Below are positions 1 through 5,139 of a stretch of DNA of 6,980 bases, in pieces. The stretch comes from JACDBD01 sp050743385 (GTDB lineage: Bacteria > Actinomycetota > Acidimicrobiia > IMCC26256 > JACDBD01), in the NCBI GenBank assembly GCA_050743385.1, contig JBOGFJ010000297.1, forward strand, positions 1 through 6,980, in the 5' to 3' direction. Within the stretch, counting starts at the first letter, position 1. Every line of letters begins with the position of its first letter. The notes under the pieces were generated by a model that had not been told where the DNA came from, did not search any database, and worked only from the letters and a program-made list of their open reading frames with translations. The translations under genes were made by a program, and so were the position numbers.

Positions 1-1
1 G

Positions 2-802
2 TCGGGGCCCGCGCCCGGCGATGACCCGGCCGCCGACGCCACCGCCCCTGCGCCTGCGCCCGCGCCGCTGGGGCCGGCGTTCCCGCCTCCGCAGAGAATG
101 CTCCTCGTCGGCGACTCGGTCGCGCACACGCTCCGCGATGCGCTCGCGGCGACAGCCGGTGCCGCCGGTGTCGCCTTCGACGCCGCGGTCGTCGACGGCT
201 GCGGCAATGCCGGCGCCGCCACTGCCGACGAAGCGGGGGTGCCCCATCCGTTCGCCCAGGTGTGCAGCAACGGCATCCCGGAGACGCACCAGCGCGTCGT
301 AGGCCAGTTCCAGCCCGACCTCGTGGTGTGGTTGAGCGTCTGGGAGATCTCGAACCGCATCGTCGACGGGCGCGTCGATCGCATCGGCACGATCACCGGC
401 AACCAGTCGCTGCTGGCGGGCATCGACGCGTCGGTGGCACGCCTCACCGCCGGCGGAGCCCGGGTGGTGTTCCTCGCGCCCGCGCCGCCCGCGGCCGAAT
501 CGGCCGAGCCCTACGACCCCGAGCAGGCGCTCGCGCTCCAGCGCCTTGCGGCTCTCCTGCGCGAGTACGCCCGCCAACACGCCGATCGCGTCACGGTGGT
601 GGAGCTGGGCGAGCTGCTCTGCCCGTCGGGGCCGCCCTGCCCGGCCGACGTCGGCGGGTTCCGGCCCCGGGCCCGGGACGGGAACCACTTCGAGGAGCCG
701 GGCGCCTCGTGGGTGGCGCAGCAGCTCTTCCCGAAGCTGGTGGGCGCGGTCCCGATGGCCCCCGCCCCCGAGGTGTCGACGACCGTCGGTGTCGGCGCGT
801 GA
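2..802 (+). CDS. C-terminal SGNH hydrolase domain, probably of a membrane acyltransferase (5' partial)
   Basis: The frame is open to the left edge and ends at TGA 800-802, giving 266 visible residues; the start is outside. An internal ATG at 98 lies inside the conserved block and is unlikely to be the real start. Residues 1-32 form a Pro/Ala-rich linker. The SGNH fold follows: block I is LLVGDSVA with nucleophile Ser39, a WLSVWEISNR segment at about residues 111-118 fits the central strand after the second block, and block V is RDGNHF with Asp226 and His229 as the other triad members. Known family pattern: a Pro/Ala linker before an SGNH domain with a DGxHF block is typical of actinobacterial acyltransferase-3 (OafA-like) proteins, whose SGNH domain lies outside the membrane and works with the integral-membrane half in O-acetylation of glycans. 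That N-terminal half is inferred, not seen. A secreted stand-alone SGNH esterase is the alternative. The gene converges on the small minus-strand gene with only 4 nt between stops. Confidence 0.8.
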   Translation, partial: SGPAPGDDPAADATAPAPAPAPLGPAFPPPQRMLLVGDSVAHTLRDALAATAGAAGVAFDAAVVDGCGNAGAATADEAGVPHPFAQVCSNGIPETHQRVVGQFQPDLVVWLSVWEISNRIVDGRVDRIGTITGNQSLLAGIDASVARLTAGGARVVFLAPAPPAAESAEPYDPEQALALQRLAALLREYARQHADRVTVVELGELLCPSGPPCPADVGGFRPRARDGNHFEEPGASWVAQQLFPKLVGAVPMAPAPEVSTTVGVGA

Positions 803-806
803 GGCC

Positions 807-1031
807 TTAGGCCCGTGTGGGGAGTGGGACGAGACCGCTGCGGTCGAGGAAGGCCGCCTTGCGTTCGACGATCGAGCGCCACTTGGCGACATCGCGCTCG
901 TGGTGCAGACGGTCACCGTCCTCGTAGGAGTGCTCCAGCTCGTCGAAGGCGGCCGCCTCCGCGTCGAGGAGCTCCCGGTACCGCCGCAGGAATCCTTCGT
1001 CGACCACCTCGCTCGGACCGTGCTCGCCCAA
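807..1031 (-). CDS. Small hypothetical protein (74 aa) downstream of hisA
   Basis: I do not recognise this protein. The frame runs from TTG at 1031 to TAA at 809-807, and a stop at 1049-1047 limits any extension. TTG is preceded by a GGGGG stretch ending 7 nt upstream, a fair ribosome binding site; a GTG at 1007 would give 66 residues. The predicted protein is charged and probably mostly helical: an acidic N-terminal half rich in Glu and Asp (EVVDEGF, LLDAEAAAFDELEHSYEDGD), then a basic/aromatic stretch (KWRSIVERKAAF) and a short tail ending PLPTRA. It has no Cys, signal peptide or membrane segment. Third codon positions are strongly G/C, as in the neighbouring genes, which supports real coding. 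It lies 77 nt after hisA on the same strand and could be the last operon gene, but a strong hairpin lies between. Its stop is 4 nt from the convergent SGNH stop. Function unknown. Confidence 0.6.
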   Translation of the reverse strand: MGEHGPSEVVDEGFLRRYRELLDAEAAAFDELEHSYEDGDRLHHERDVAKWRSIVERKAAFLDRSGLVPLPTRA

Positions 1032-1052
1032 GATGACACCCCCGGTTCACCT

Positions 1053-1105
1053 GAGCGCCGAGGGCCGGCGCCCCGTAGGCCCGACGGTACCGCGCCGGGG
1101 CGCTC
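1053..1105 (-). terminator. GC-rich hairpin just after hisA, candidate transcription end
   Basis: Three nucleotides past the hisA stop, 1099-1105 (GGCGCTC on the plus strand) pairs perfectly with 1053-1059 (GAGCGCC). Stacked directly on it, 1092-1098 (GCGCCGG) pairs with 1065-1071 (CCGGCGC), leaving a 5-nt bulge at 1060-1064. Inside the 20-nt loop, CCGT at 1073-1076 can pair with ACGG at 1084-1087. This gives at least 14 G/C-rich pairs. No T-run follows on the minus strand, so it is not a classical intrinsic terminator; U-less hairpins are often found at gene ends in high-GC actinobacteria. It could instead attenuate transcription into the 74-aa gene or protect the his mRNA 3' end. Confidence 0.4.
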
Positions 1106-1108
1106 GAT

Positions 1109-1837
1109 TCATTCGAATGCCGCCAAGGCCTCCTCGAGCGTGAATCGGCCTTCGTAGAGAGCAGTCCCGACGATCGCGCCCGCGAGGGAGCGCCCGTCGA
1201 CTCGCAGGTCGCGCAGCCGGCCGAGGTCGGCGAGCGAGCCGACACCACCGCTCGCGATCACAGGTAGGCGGGTGGCGCCGAGCACGGTCGCAAGCTGATC
1301 GACGTCAGGTCCTTCCAGCATCCCGTCCCGCCCGATCTCGGTGACGACCAGTGCGGCCGCGCCCGCGGCGTCGAAGCGGGCGGCCAACTGCACGAGATCG
1401 GTGCTGGTGGCATCCTTCCACCCGCGGACCGCGACTGCACGGCCGCGGGCGTCGAGCCCGACGGCGACCTTGCCCGGGTGCAGCACGCACAGGTCGTCGA
1501 CGAGCTCGGGAGTCTCGACGGCCGCCGTGCCCACCACGACGCGGGCGACGCCCGATGCGAGGAGCGCGCCGGCCGCCTCTGCGCTTCGCACACCCCCGCC
1601 GGCCTGTACCCGGCACGGCACCGCGGCGCAGATCGCCTCCACGACGGCGAGGTTCGCGGGCTCGCCGGTGCGGGCGGCGTCGAGGTCGACGACGTGGATC
1701 CAGCGGGCGCCGGCGGCCGCGAATCGCCGCGCGACCGCCACGGGGTCGTCGTCGTAGACGGTCTCGGCGGCGTAGTCGCCCTGCCGCAGCCGTACGCACC
1801 GGCCGCCGCGTAGGTCGATCGCCGGGAGCAGCTCCAC
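1109..1837 (-). CDS. hisA: HisA, ProFAR isomerase of histidine biosynthesis
   Basis: 1-(5-phosphoribosyl)-5-[(5-phosphoribosylamino)methylideneamino]imidazole-4-carboxamide isomerase: the cytosolic (beta/alpha)8-barrel enzyme that opens the ribose ring of ProFAR to give PRFAR, the substrate of HisH/HisF. With the GTG start at 1837 it has 242 residues, the usual family length, and begins MELLPAIDLRGG. Visible marks: Asp8 (PAIDL) and Asp129 (VGLDA), the expected acid/base pair; QGDY at 19-22; the phosphate-binding loops QAGGGVR (78-84), VVGTAA (101-106) and IASGGV (194-199) with AIVGTALY (221-228). QGDY and TVYDDDP match ordinary HisA rather than actinobacterial PriA, although RGW at 138-140 resembles a PriA motif. 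The GTG is the only credible start: no other start codon lies in frame between the hisB stop and the conserved LLPAIDL. It lacks a clear Shine-Dalgarno, so translation may depend on hisB 17 nt upstream. Last confident his gene of the operon. Confidence 0.96.
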   Translation of the reverse strand: MELLPAIDLRGGRCVRLRQGDYAAETVYDDDPVAVARRFAAAGARWIHVVDLDAARTGEPANLAVVEAICAAVPCRVQAGGGVRSAEAAGALLASGVARVVVGTAAVETPELVDDLCVLHPGKVAVGLDARGRAVAVRGWKDATSTDLVQLAARFDAAGAAALVVTEIGRDGMLEGPDVDQLATVLGATRLPVIASGGVGSLADLGRLRDLRVDGRSLAGAIVGTALYEGRFTLEEALAAFE

Positions 1838-1854
1838 CGTCGATGCTGCCGCGA

Positions 1855-2439
1855 TTACAGGCTGCCCTTGGTGGACGGCACCCCCGTGCCCTCGACCTTC
1901 ACCGCGTCGCGCAGCGCCCGGGCGACGCCCTTGAACGACGCCTCGATCACGTGGTGACCGTTGCGACCCGACAGCGAGCGCAGGTGCAGCGTGATCCCGG
2001 CGGCGAACGAGAACGCCCGCCAGAACTCCTCGGCCAGCTGCGGGTCGAACGTGCCGATCCACTCCGTCACCGGATCGACCTCGTACACGAGGAAGGGACG
2101 CCCCGACAGGTCGAGCGCAACCTGCACGAGCGCCTCGTCGAGCGGGACGAGCGCCGACGCGAACCGCCGCACCCCCGCCTTGTCGCCCAGTGCCTCCGCC
2201 AGCGCGGTGCCGAGCGCGATCCCGACGTCCTCGATCGTGTGGTGGAGGTCGATCTCGAGATCGCCCTGGGCCTCGATCTTCAGGTCGAAGCCGCCGTGCT
2301 TCCCGAGCTGCTCCAGCATGTGGTTCAGGAACGGGATGCCGGTCTCGGCGCTCGCCTGCCCGGCCCCGTCGACGTCGAGTACCAGGTCGACGGTGGTCTC
2401 CTTCGTCTCCCGGTGCTGGTGCGATCGGCGCTCGGCCAT
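1855..2439 (-). CDS. hisB: HisB, imidazoleglycerol-phosphate dehydratase (monofunctional)
   Basis: Mn-dependent cytosolic enzyme that dehydrates imidazole-glycerol phosphate to imidazole-acetol phosphate, the substrate of HisC. It has 194 residues, the length of the monofunctional dehydratase, with no histidinol-phosphatase domain as found in enterobacterial HisB. Seen in order: GIPFLNHMLEQLGKHGGFDL (34-53) with His40 and His48; DLHHTIEDVGI (64-74) with His66, His67, Glu70 and Asp71; the second half-repeat FWRAFSFAAGITLHL from 139; and GHHVIEASFKGVARALRDA (161-179) with His162, His163, Glu166 and Lys170. These are the metal-binding and catalytic histidine/glutamate clusters of the duplicated fold. 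The ATG at 2439 is set by an exact AGGAGG at 2455-2450, 10 nt upstream inside hisC. The ATG shares one base with the hisC stop (TGATG), so the two are likely translationally coupled. An in-frame extension to 2544 has no homology to the family. Confidence 0.97.
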   Translation of the reverse strand: MAERRSHQHRETKETTVDLVLDVDGAGQASAETGIPFLNHMLEQLGKHGGFDLKIEAQGDLEIDLHHTIEDVGIALGTALAEALGDKAGVRRFASALVPLDEALVQVALDLSGRPFLVYEVDPVTEWIGTFDPQLAEEFWRAFSFAAGITLHLRSLSGRNGHHVIEASFKGVARALRDAVKVEGTGVPSTKGSL

Positions 2440-3521
2440 CAGGCGGCCACCTCCTCGACGGCGCCGCGCAACGCGGCGAGAAACGCGTCGTTCTCCTCGC
2501 TGGTCCCGACCGTGACACGCAGGCACCCCTCGAGCAAAGGCCACGCCGTGAAGTCACGCACGAGCACACCTCTGGCCACGAGCCGCTCCCATACCGCGTG
2601 GGCGTCGCCGGCGACGCGCACGAGCACGAAGTTCGCACCCGACGGGTAGGGCGTCACCGCGTCGATGGTCGCGAGGGCGCGCACCAGCCGGGTGCGCTCG
2701 CGCACGAGCAGATCGACGCGGGCCTCCATCTCCGACTCGAACCCGAGCGCGAGCGTGCCCGCGAGCTGGGTCGGCACCGACAGGTGGTACGGCAGCACCA
2801 CCTTCTCGAGCTCGGCGACCAGCCACGGCGGCGCAACGCAGAACCCGAGCCGGAGCGCGGCCATCGACCACACCTTCGAATAGGTGCGCACCACCGCCAA
2901 CCGACCGTCGTCGCGGACGAGCTCCATCGCGCTTCGCTCCGCGAACTCGCCGTAGGCCTCGTCGACGACGACGATCCCCTCGGTCGCGGCGAGGAGCGCC
3001 TCGATCGTGGCCGCGGGCTCGACCGTGCCGGTGGGGTTGTTCGGGCTGCACGCGAACACCACTGCCGGCCGCGCCGACTTCACGACGTCGGCTGCCGTGT
3101 CGGGATCGAGGCCGAAGTCGGCTCGGCGCTCCCCTGCCACCACCTCCGTTCCGGTGATGCGAGCGATGTGCGAGTGGAGCGCGTACGTCGGCTCGAACGT
3201 CACCACCCGACGTCCCGGGCCGCCGTAGGTGAGCAGCACCGTCTGGAGCACCTCGTTCGATCCGTTGGCGCAGAAGACGCGCCCGACCGGCTGCCCGAGG
3301 CGGTCGGCGAGCGCCGACCGCAGGGCGCGGGCACTGCGGTCGGGATAGCGGTTGAGCGGGGCTGCCCGCAGCGCGGCGAGCCAGGCGTCGACGAACGCCG
3401 GCGGCGGCGGGTACGGGCTTTCGTTCGTGTTGAGCCGCACCGCCACGTCGAGTTGGGGCGAGTGGTATCCCGTGAGCTCGCGCAGCCCCTCGCGCGGTTG
3501 CACGGGCGCGGCGCGGGTCAC
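2439..3521 (-). CDS. hisC: HisC, histidinol-phosphate aminotransferase
   Basis: PLP-dependent fold-type I aminotransferase that converts imidazole-acetol phosphate plus glutamate to histidinol phosphate plus 2-oxoglutarate. It has 360 residues, normal for the family. Visible motifs: LNTNESPYPPPP (30-41), the N-terminal substrate-binding segment, with Ser where many members have Asn (NENPYPP); CANGSNE (84-90), contacting PLP phosphate; SPNNPTG (159-165) with the PLP-ring Asn; VVVDEAYGEF (184-193) with Asp187 binding the pyridine nitrogen and Tyr190; TYSKVWSMAALRLGF (213-227) with Schiff-base Lys216 and Arg224; and a C-terminal LRVTVGT with the carboxylate-binding Arg. The start is GTG at 3521, with GAGGA 9 nt upstream (3535-3531). 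It overlaps the hisD stop by 4 nt (GTGA), and its own TGA overlaps the hisB ATG. Some actinobacterial HisC-like enzymes act on aromatic amino acids, but the operon position makes HisC by far the best call. The open frame up to 3770 only shadows hisD. Confidence 0.96.
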   Translation of the reverse strand: MTRAAPVQPREGLRELTGYHSPQLDVAVRLNTNESPYPPPPAFVDAWLAALRAAPLNRYPDRSARALRSALADRLGQPVGRVFCANGSNEVLQTVLLTYGGPGRRVVTFEPTYALHSHIARITGTEVVAGERRADFGLDPDTAADVVKSARPAVVFACSPNNPTGTVEPAATIEALLAATEGIVVVDEAYGEFAERSAMELVRDDGRLAVVRTYSKVWSMAALRLGFCVAPPWLVAELEKVVLPYHLSVPTQLAGTLALGFESEMEARVDLLVRERTRLVRALATIDAVTPYPSGANFVLVRVAGDAHAVWERLVARGVLVRDFTAWPLLEGCLRVTVGTSEENDAFLAALRGAVEEVAA

Positions 3522-4849
3522 GGTGCCGCGTCCTCGGTCGACGTCCGGCGGAGGGCCACCGACCGGCCGTGGGCCTCGAGACCCTCGACGTCGGCGAACG
3601 CCTGCATGTGCGGCGCGACCCGGGCGAACGCCTGCTCGTCGACGCGCACGACGTGCACGTGTTTCTGGAAGTCGGCGACGCGCAGCGCGCTCGCGAACCG
3701 GGCGGTGCGTGCGGTGGGGAGCACGTGGTTCACACCGGCGACGTAGTCGCCGACGACCGCGGGCGCCCACGGACCGCAGAACACCGCGCCGGCGTTGCGC
3801 ACCAGCGGGACGAGCGCCTCCGGATCCGCCGTGACGAGCTCGAGGTGCTCGGGCGCGATCGTGTTCGCCACCGCCATCGCGGCATCGGCGTCGTCGACCA
3901 GGATGATCCGGCCGCCGGTGGCCAGCGTCGACTCGATCTCCTCCCTCCGGCCGGCGGTCGCGAGCAGCTCGTCGACCGCGACGTCGACGGCGTCGGCGAC
4001 GGTCTCGCTCCAGGTGACCACCATGGCGGCGCCGTCGGGGCCGTGCTCGGCTTGCGCGAGGAGATCGGCGGCGACGAGGTCGGTGCGGGCGGTGTCGTCG
4101 GCCACGACCACGACCTCCGACGGGCCCGCGAACGACTCGATGCCGACCACACCCGCCACCTCACGCTTCGCCTGGGCGACGTAGACGTTGCCGGGACCGA
4201 CGATCACGTCGACCGGACGGACCGTCTCGGTGCCGTAAGCCAAGGCGGCGATCGCCTGCGCGCCGCCGATGCGGTAGACCTCGTCGACGCCCGCGAGCGC
4301 AGCGGCAGCCAGAGTTGCCTCGGACACGCGCCCCGCACGGTCGGGCGGTACGCACAGCGCGATCTCCGGCACGCCCGCGACCCGCGCCGGGATGGCCGTC
4401 ATCAGGACGGTGGACGGATAGGAGGCGCGGCCGCCCGGCACGTAGAGTCCGGCGCGGTCGACGGGCACGACGACGTCGCGCACGCGCAGACCGTCGTCGT
4501 CGATCGCCACAGACGGCTCGTGCTGAGCCTCGTGGTACGCGGTGATGCGGTTGCGGGCGAAGTCGAGCGCGGCCCGGAAGTCGGGGGGGACGCGTTCGAG
4601 CGCGTCCTTCAGCTCCGCGGCGGGGACGCGCAGCTCGTCGAGCTCGAGCTCGTCGAAGCGCTGCGTGAGCCGGCGCACGGCGGCGTCGCCCTGCTCGCGG
4701 ACGGCGGCGACGATCTCGCGCACGAGCGTCGCCGTACCCTCGCCCGCCGGTGCGGGAAGAGCCAAGGCCTGGCCGAGATCACCGTCGAAGGCGCGCAGGT
4801 CGAGGCGCGCGAGCCCGCTCATGTAGCCGTTCATCGTAACGGTCACCAT
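3518..4849 (-). CDS. hisD: HisD, histidinol dehydrogenase
   Basis: Zn-dependent, NAD-linked cytosolic enzyme performing the last two oxidations, histidinol to histidinal to histidine. With the ATG at 4849 it has 443 residues. Zn ligands expected from the E. coli enzyme are all present: Gln266 and His269 (AQAEH), Asp368 (VGDYVAG) and His427 (GLEAH). The catalytic Glu334-His335 lies in IAPEHLEL. Other family blocks are GLYVPGGRASYPSTVLM, IGGAQAIAALAYG, VGPGNVYVAQAKREV, SFAGPSEVVV and GVNHVLPT. The N-terminal ARLDLR block fits the family start. The ATG at 4849 was chosen for GGAAGG at 4863-4858, 8 nt upstream. In-frame ATGs at 4834 and 4822 lack such a site; 4822 gives 434 residues, closest to the family length, and is a real alternative. 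The frame remains open to 4945, but that stretch overlaps the divergent gene and resembles no HisD. It is the first operon gene, and its stop overlaps the hisC GTG by 4 nt. An intact Zn site argues for an active enzyme. Confidence 0.96.
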   Translation of the reverse strand: MVTVTMNGYMSGLARLDLRAFDGDLGQALALPAPAGEGTATLVREIVAAVREQGDAAVRRLTQRFDELELDELRVPAAELKDALERVPPDFRAALDFARNRITAYHEAQHEPSVAIDDDGLRVRDVVVPVDRAGLYVPGGRASYPSTVLMTAIPARVAGVPEIALCVPPDRAGRVSEATLAAAALAGVDEVYRIGGAQAIAALAYGTETVRPVDVIVGPGNVYVAQAKREVAGVVGIESFAGPSEVVVVADDTARTDLVAADLLAQAEHGPDGAAMVVTWSETVADAVDVAVDELLATAGRREEIESTLATGGRIILVDDADAAMAVANTIAPEHLELVTADPEALVPLVRNAGAVFCGPWAPAVVGDYVAGVNHVLPTARTARFASALRVADFQKHVHVVRVDEQAFARVAPHMQAFADVEGLEAHGRSVALRRTSTEDAAP

Positions 4850-4874
4850 CTCGGTCGCCTTCCGCATAACGGTC
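4837..4874. repeat. Two 8-bp direct repeats (TAACGGTC) 30 bp apart in the hisD leader
   Basis: TAACGGTC occurs at 4837-4844 and 4867-4874 on the plus strand, each preceded by a C-purine dinucleotide (CG and CA). On the hisD-coding strand the units read GACCGTTACG and GACCGTTATG. The 30-bp period is near three helical turns, so a protein could contact both copies on one face. On the coding strand TACGAT (4838-4833) fits a TANNNT -10 element 10 nt before the alternative ATG at 4822; I find no convincing -35. The space between hisD (4849) and the divergent gene (4914) is only 64 bp, so any promoters for both lie here. Whether this is an operator, a promoter part or chance is unresolved; one copy is coding if hisD starts at 4849. 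Confidence 0.3.
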
Positions 4875-4913
4875 GAATTGCGGAGGTCCCTCGCCGGCGT
4901 CAGGCTTCGCGGC

Positions 4914-5114
4914 GTGTCGTCGTCCGACCGCGCGGAGCTCTCCACCCTGCGCTCGCAGGTCGAGGAGCTGACCGAACGAGCGGTCGCGGTCGCCGCCCGT
5001 TACGGAGACACCCCCGACTCCGCCGTGGCCGCCGACCTCTACGCCGCCGAACGCTCGCTCTTCGCCGCCCGCCGCGCCCTCGACCGCGCCCTCGCGTCGC
5101 TCACGGACTCGTGA
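4914..5114 (+). CDS. Small helical hypothetical protein (66 aa) divergent from hisD
   Basis: I do not recognise a named family. From GTG at 4914 to TGA at 5112-5114 the frame encodes 66 residues beginning MSSSDRAELSTLRSQVEELTERA. It appears almost wholly alpha-helical. Leu, Val and Ala recur at heptad-like positions (LSTLRSQVEELTERAVAVAA), followed by a Gly/Asp/Pro turn (YGDTPDSA) and a second helix (DLYAAERSLFAARRALDRAL). This is consistent with a helical hairpin or a short coiled-coil dimer. There is no Cys, signal peptide or membrane segment. Almost every third position is G or C, supporting coding. GTG was preferred because an AGG lies 9 nt upstream; a TTG at 4878 would add 12 residues but has no ribosome binding site. 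It is read away from hisD from a shared 64-bp region and converges on the hydrolase gene with 7 nt between stops. Function unknown; a structural or partner-binding role is only a guess. Confidence 0.65.
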   Translation: MSSSDRAELSTLRSQVEELTERAVAVAARYGDTPDSAVAADLYAAERSLFAARRALDRALASLTDS

Positions 5115-5139
5115 CCCGGCGTCAACCGACCTGGCCGGG
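5115..5139. terminator. Hairpin at the convergent junction, candidate two-way terminator
   Basis: CCCGGC at 5115-5120 pairs with GCCGGG at 5134-5139. Inside it, GTC at 5121-5123 pairs with GAC at 5128-5130 across an AACC tetraloop, with a 3-nt bulge (CTG, 5131-5133). The nine-pair stem begins right after the stop of the small plus-strand gene and covers the stop of the minus-strand hydrolase. Being an inverted repeat, it would form in both transcripts. There is no T-run on either side, so efficient intrinsic termination is uncertain. Position between two convergent genes is the main support. Confidence 0.35.

Noticed and set aside
803..813. GGCC-TTA-GGCC inverted repeat between the convergent SGNH and 74-aa genes as a terminator
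   Set aside because: Only four pairs around a 3-nt loop and no T-run; such short palindromes are common at this GC content.
1838..2638. In-frame upstream extension of hisA that would look like a 509-residue fusion protein
   Set aside because: The extra part only overlaps hisB and the end of hisC in another frame and has no motif. The canonical HisA start LLPAIDL begins at the GTG at 1837.
1351..3746. Two long plus-strand frames (432 and 518 codons) opposite hisA, hisB and hisC
   Set aside because: Arg/Pro/Gly-rich translations with no recognisable motif, lying opposite well-supported his genes; products of high GC at third positions.
3522..3770. Upstream extension of HisC to 3770
   Set aside because: It is the out-of-frame shadow of the hisD 3' end. 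The GTG at 3521 has a ribosome binding site and gives the normal family length.
4850..4945. N-terminal extension of HisD up to 4945
   Set aside because: It would overlap the divergent small gene and add residues with no counterpart in HisD; ATGs with better support lie downstream.
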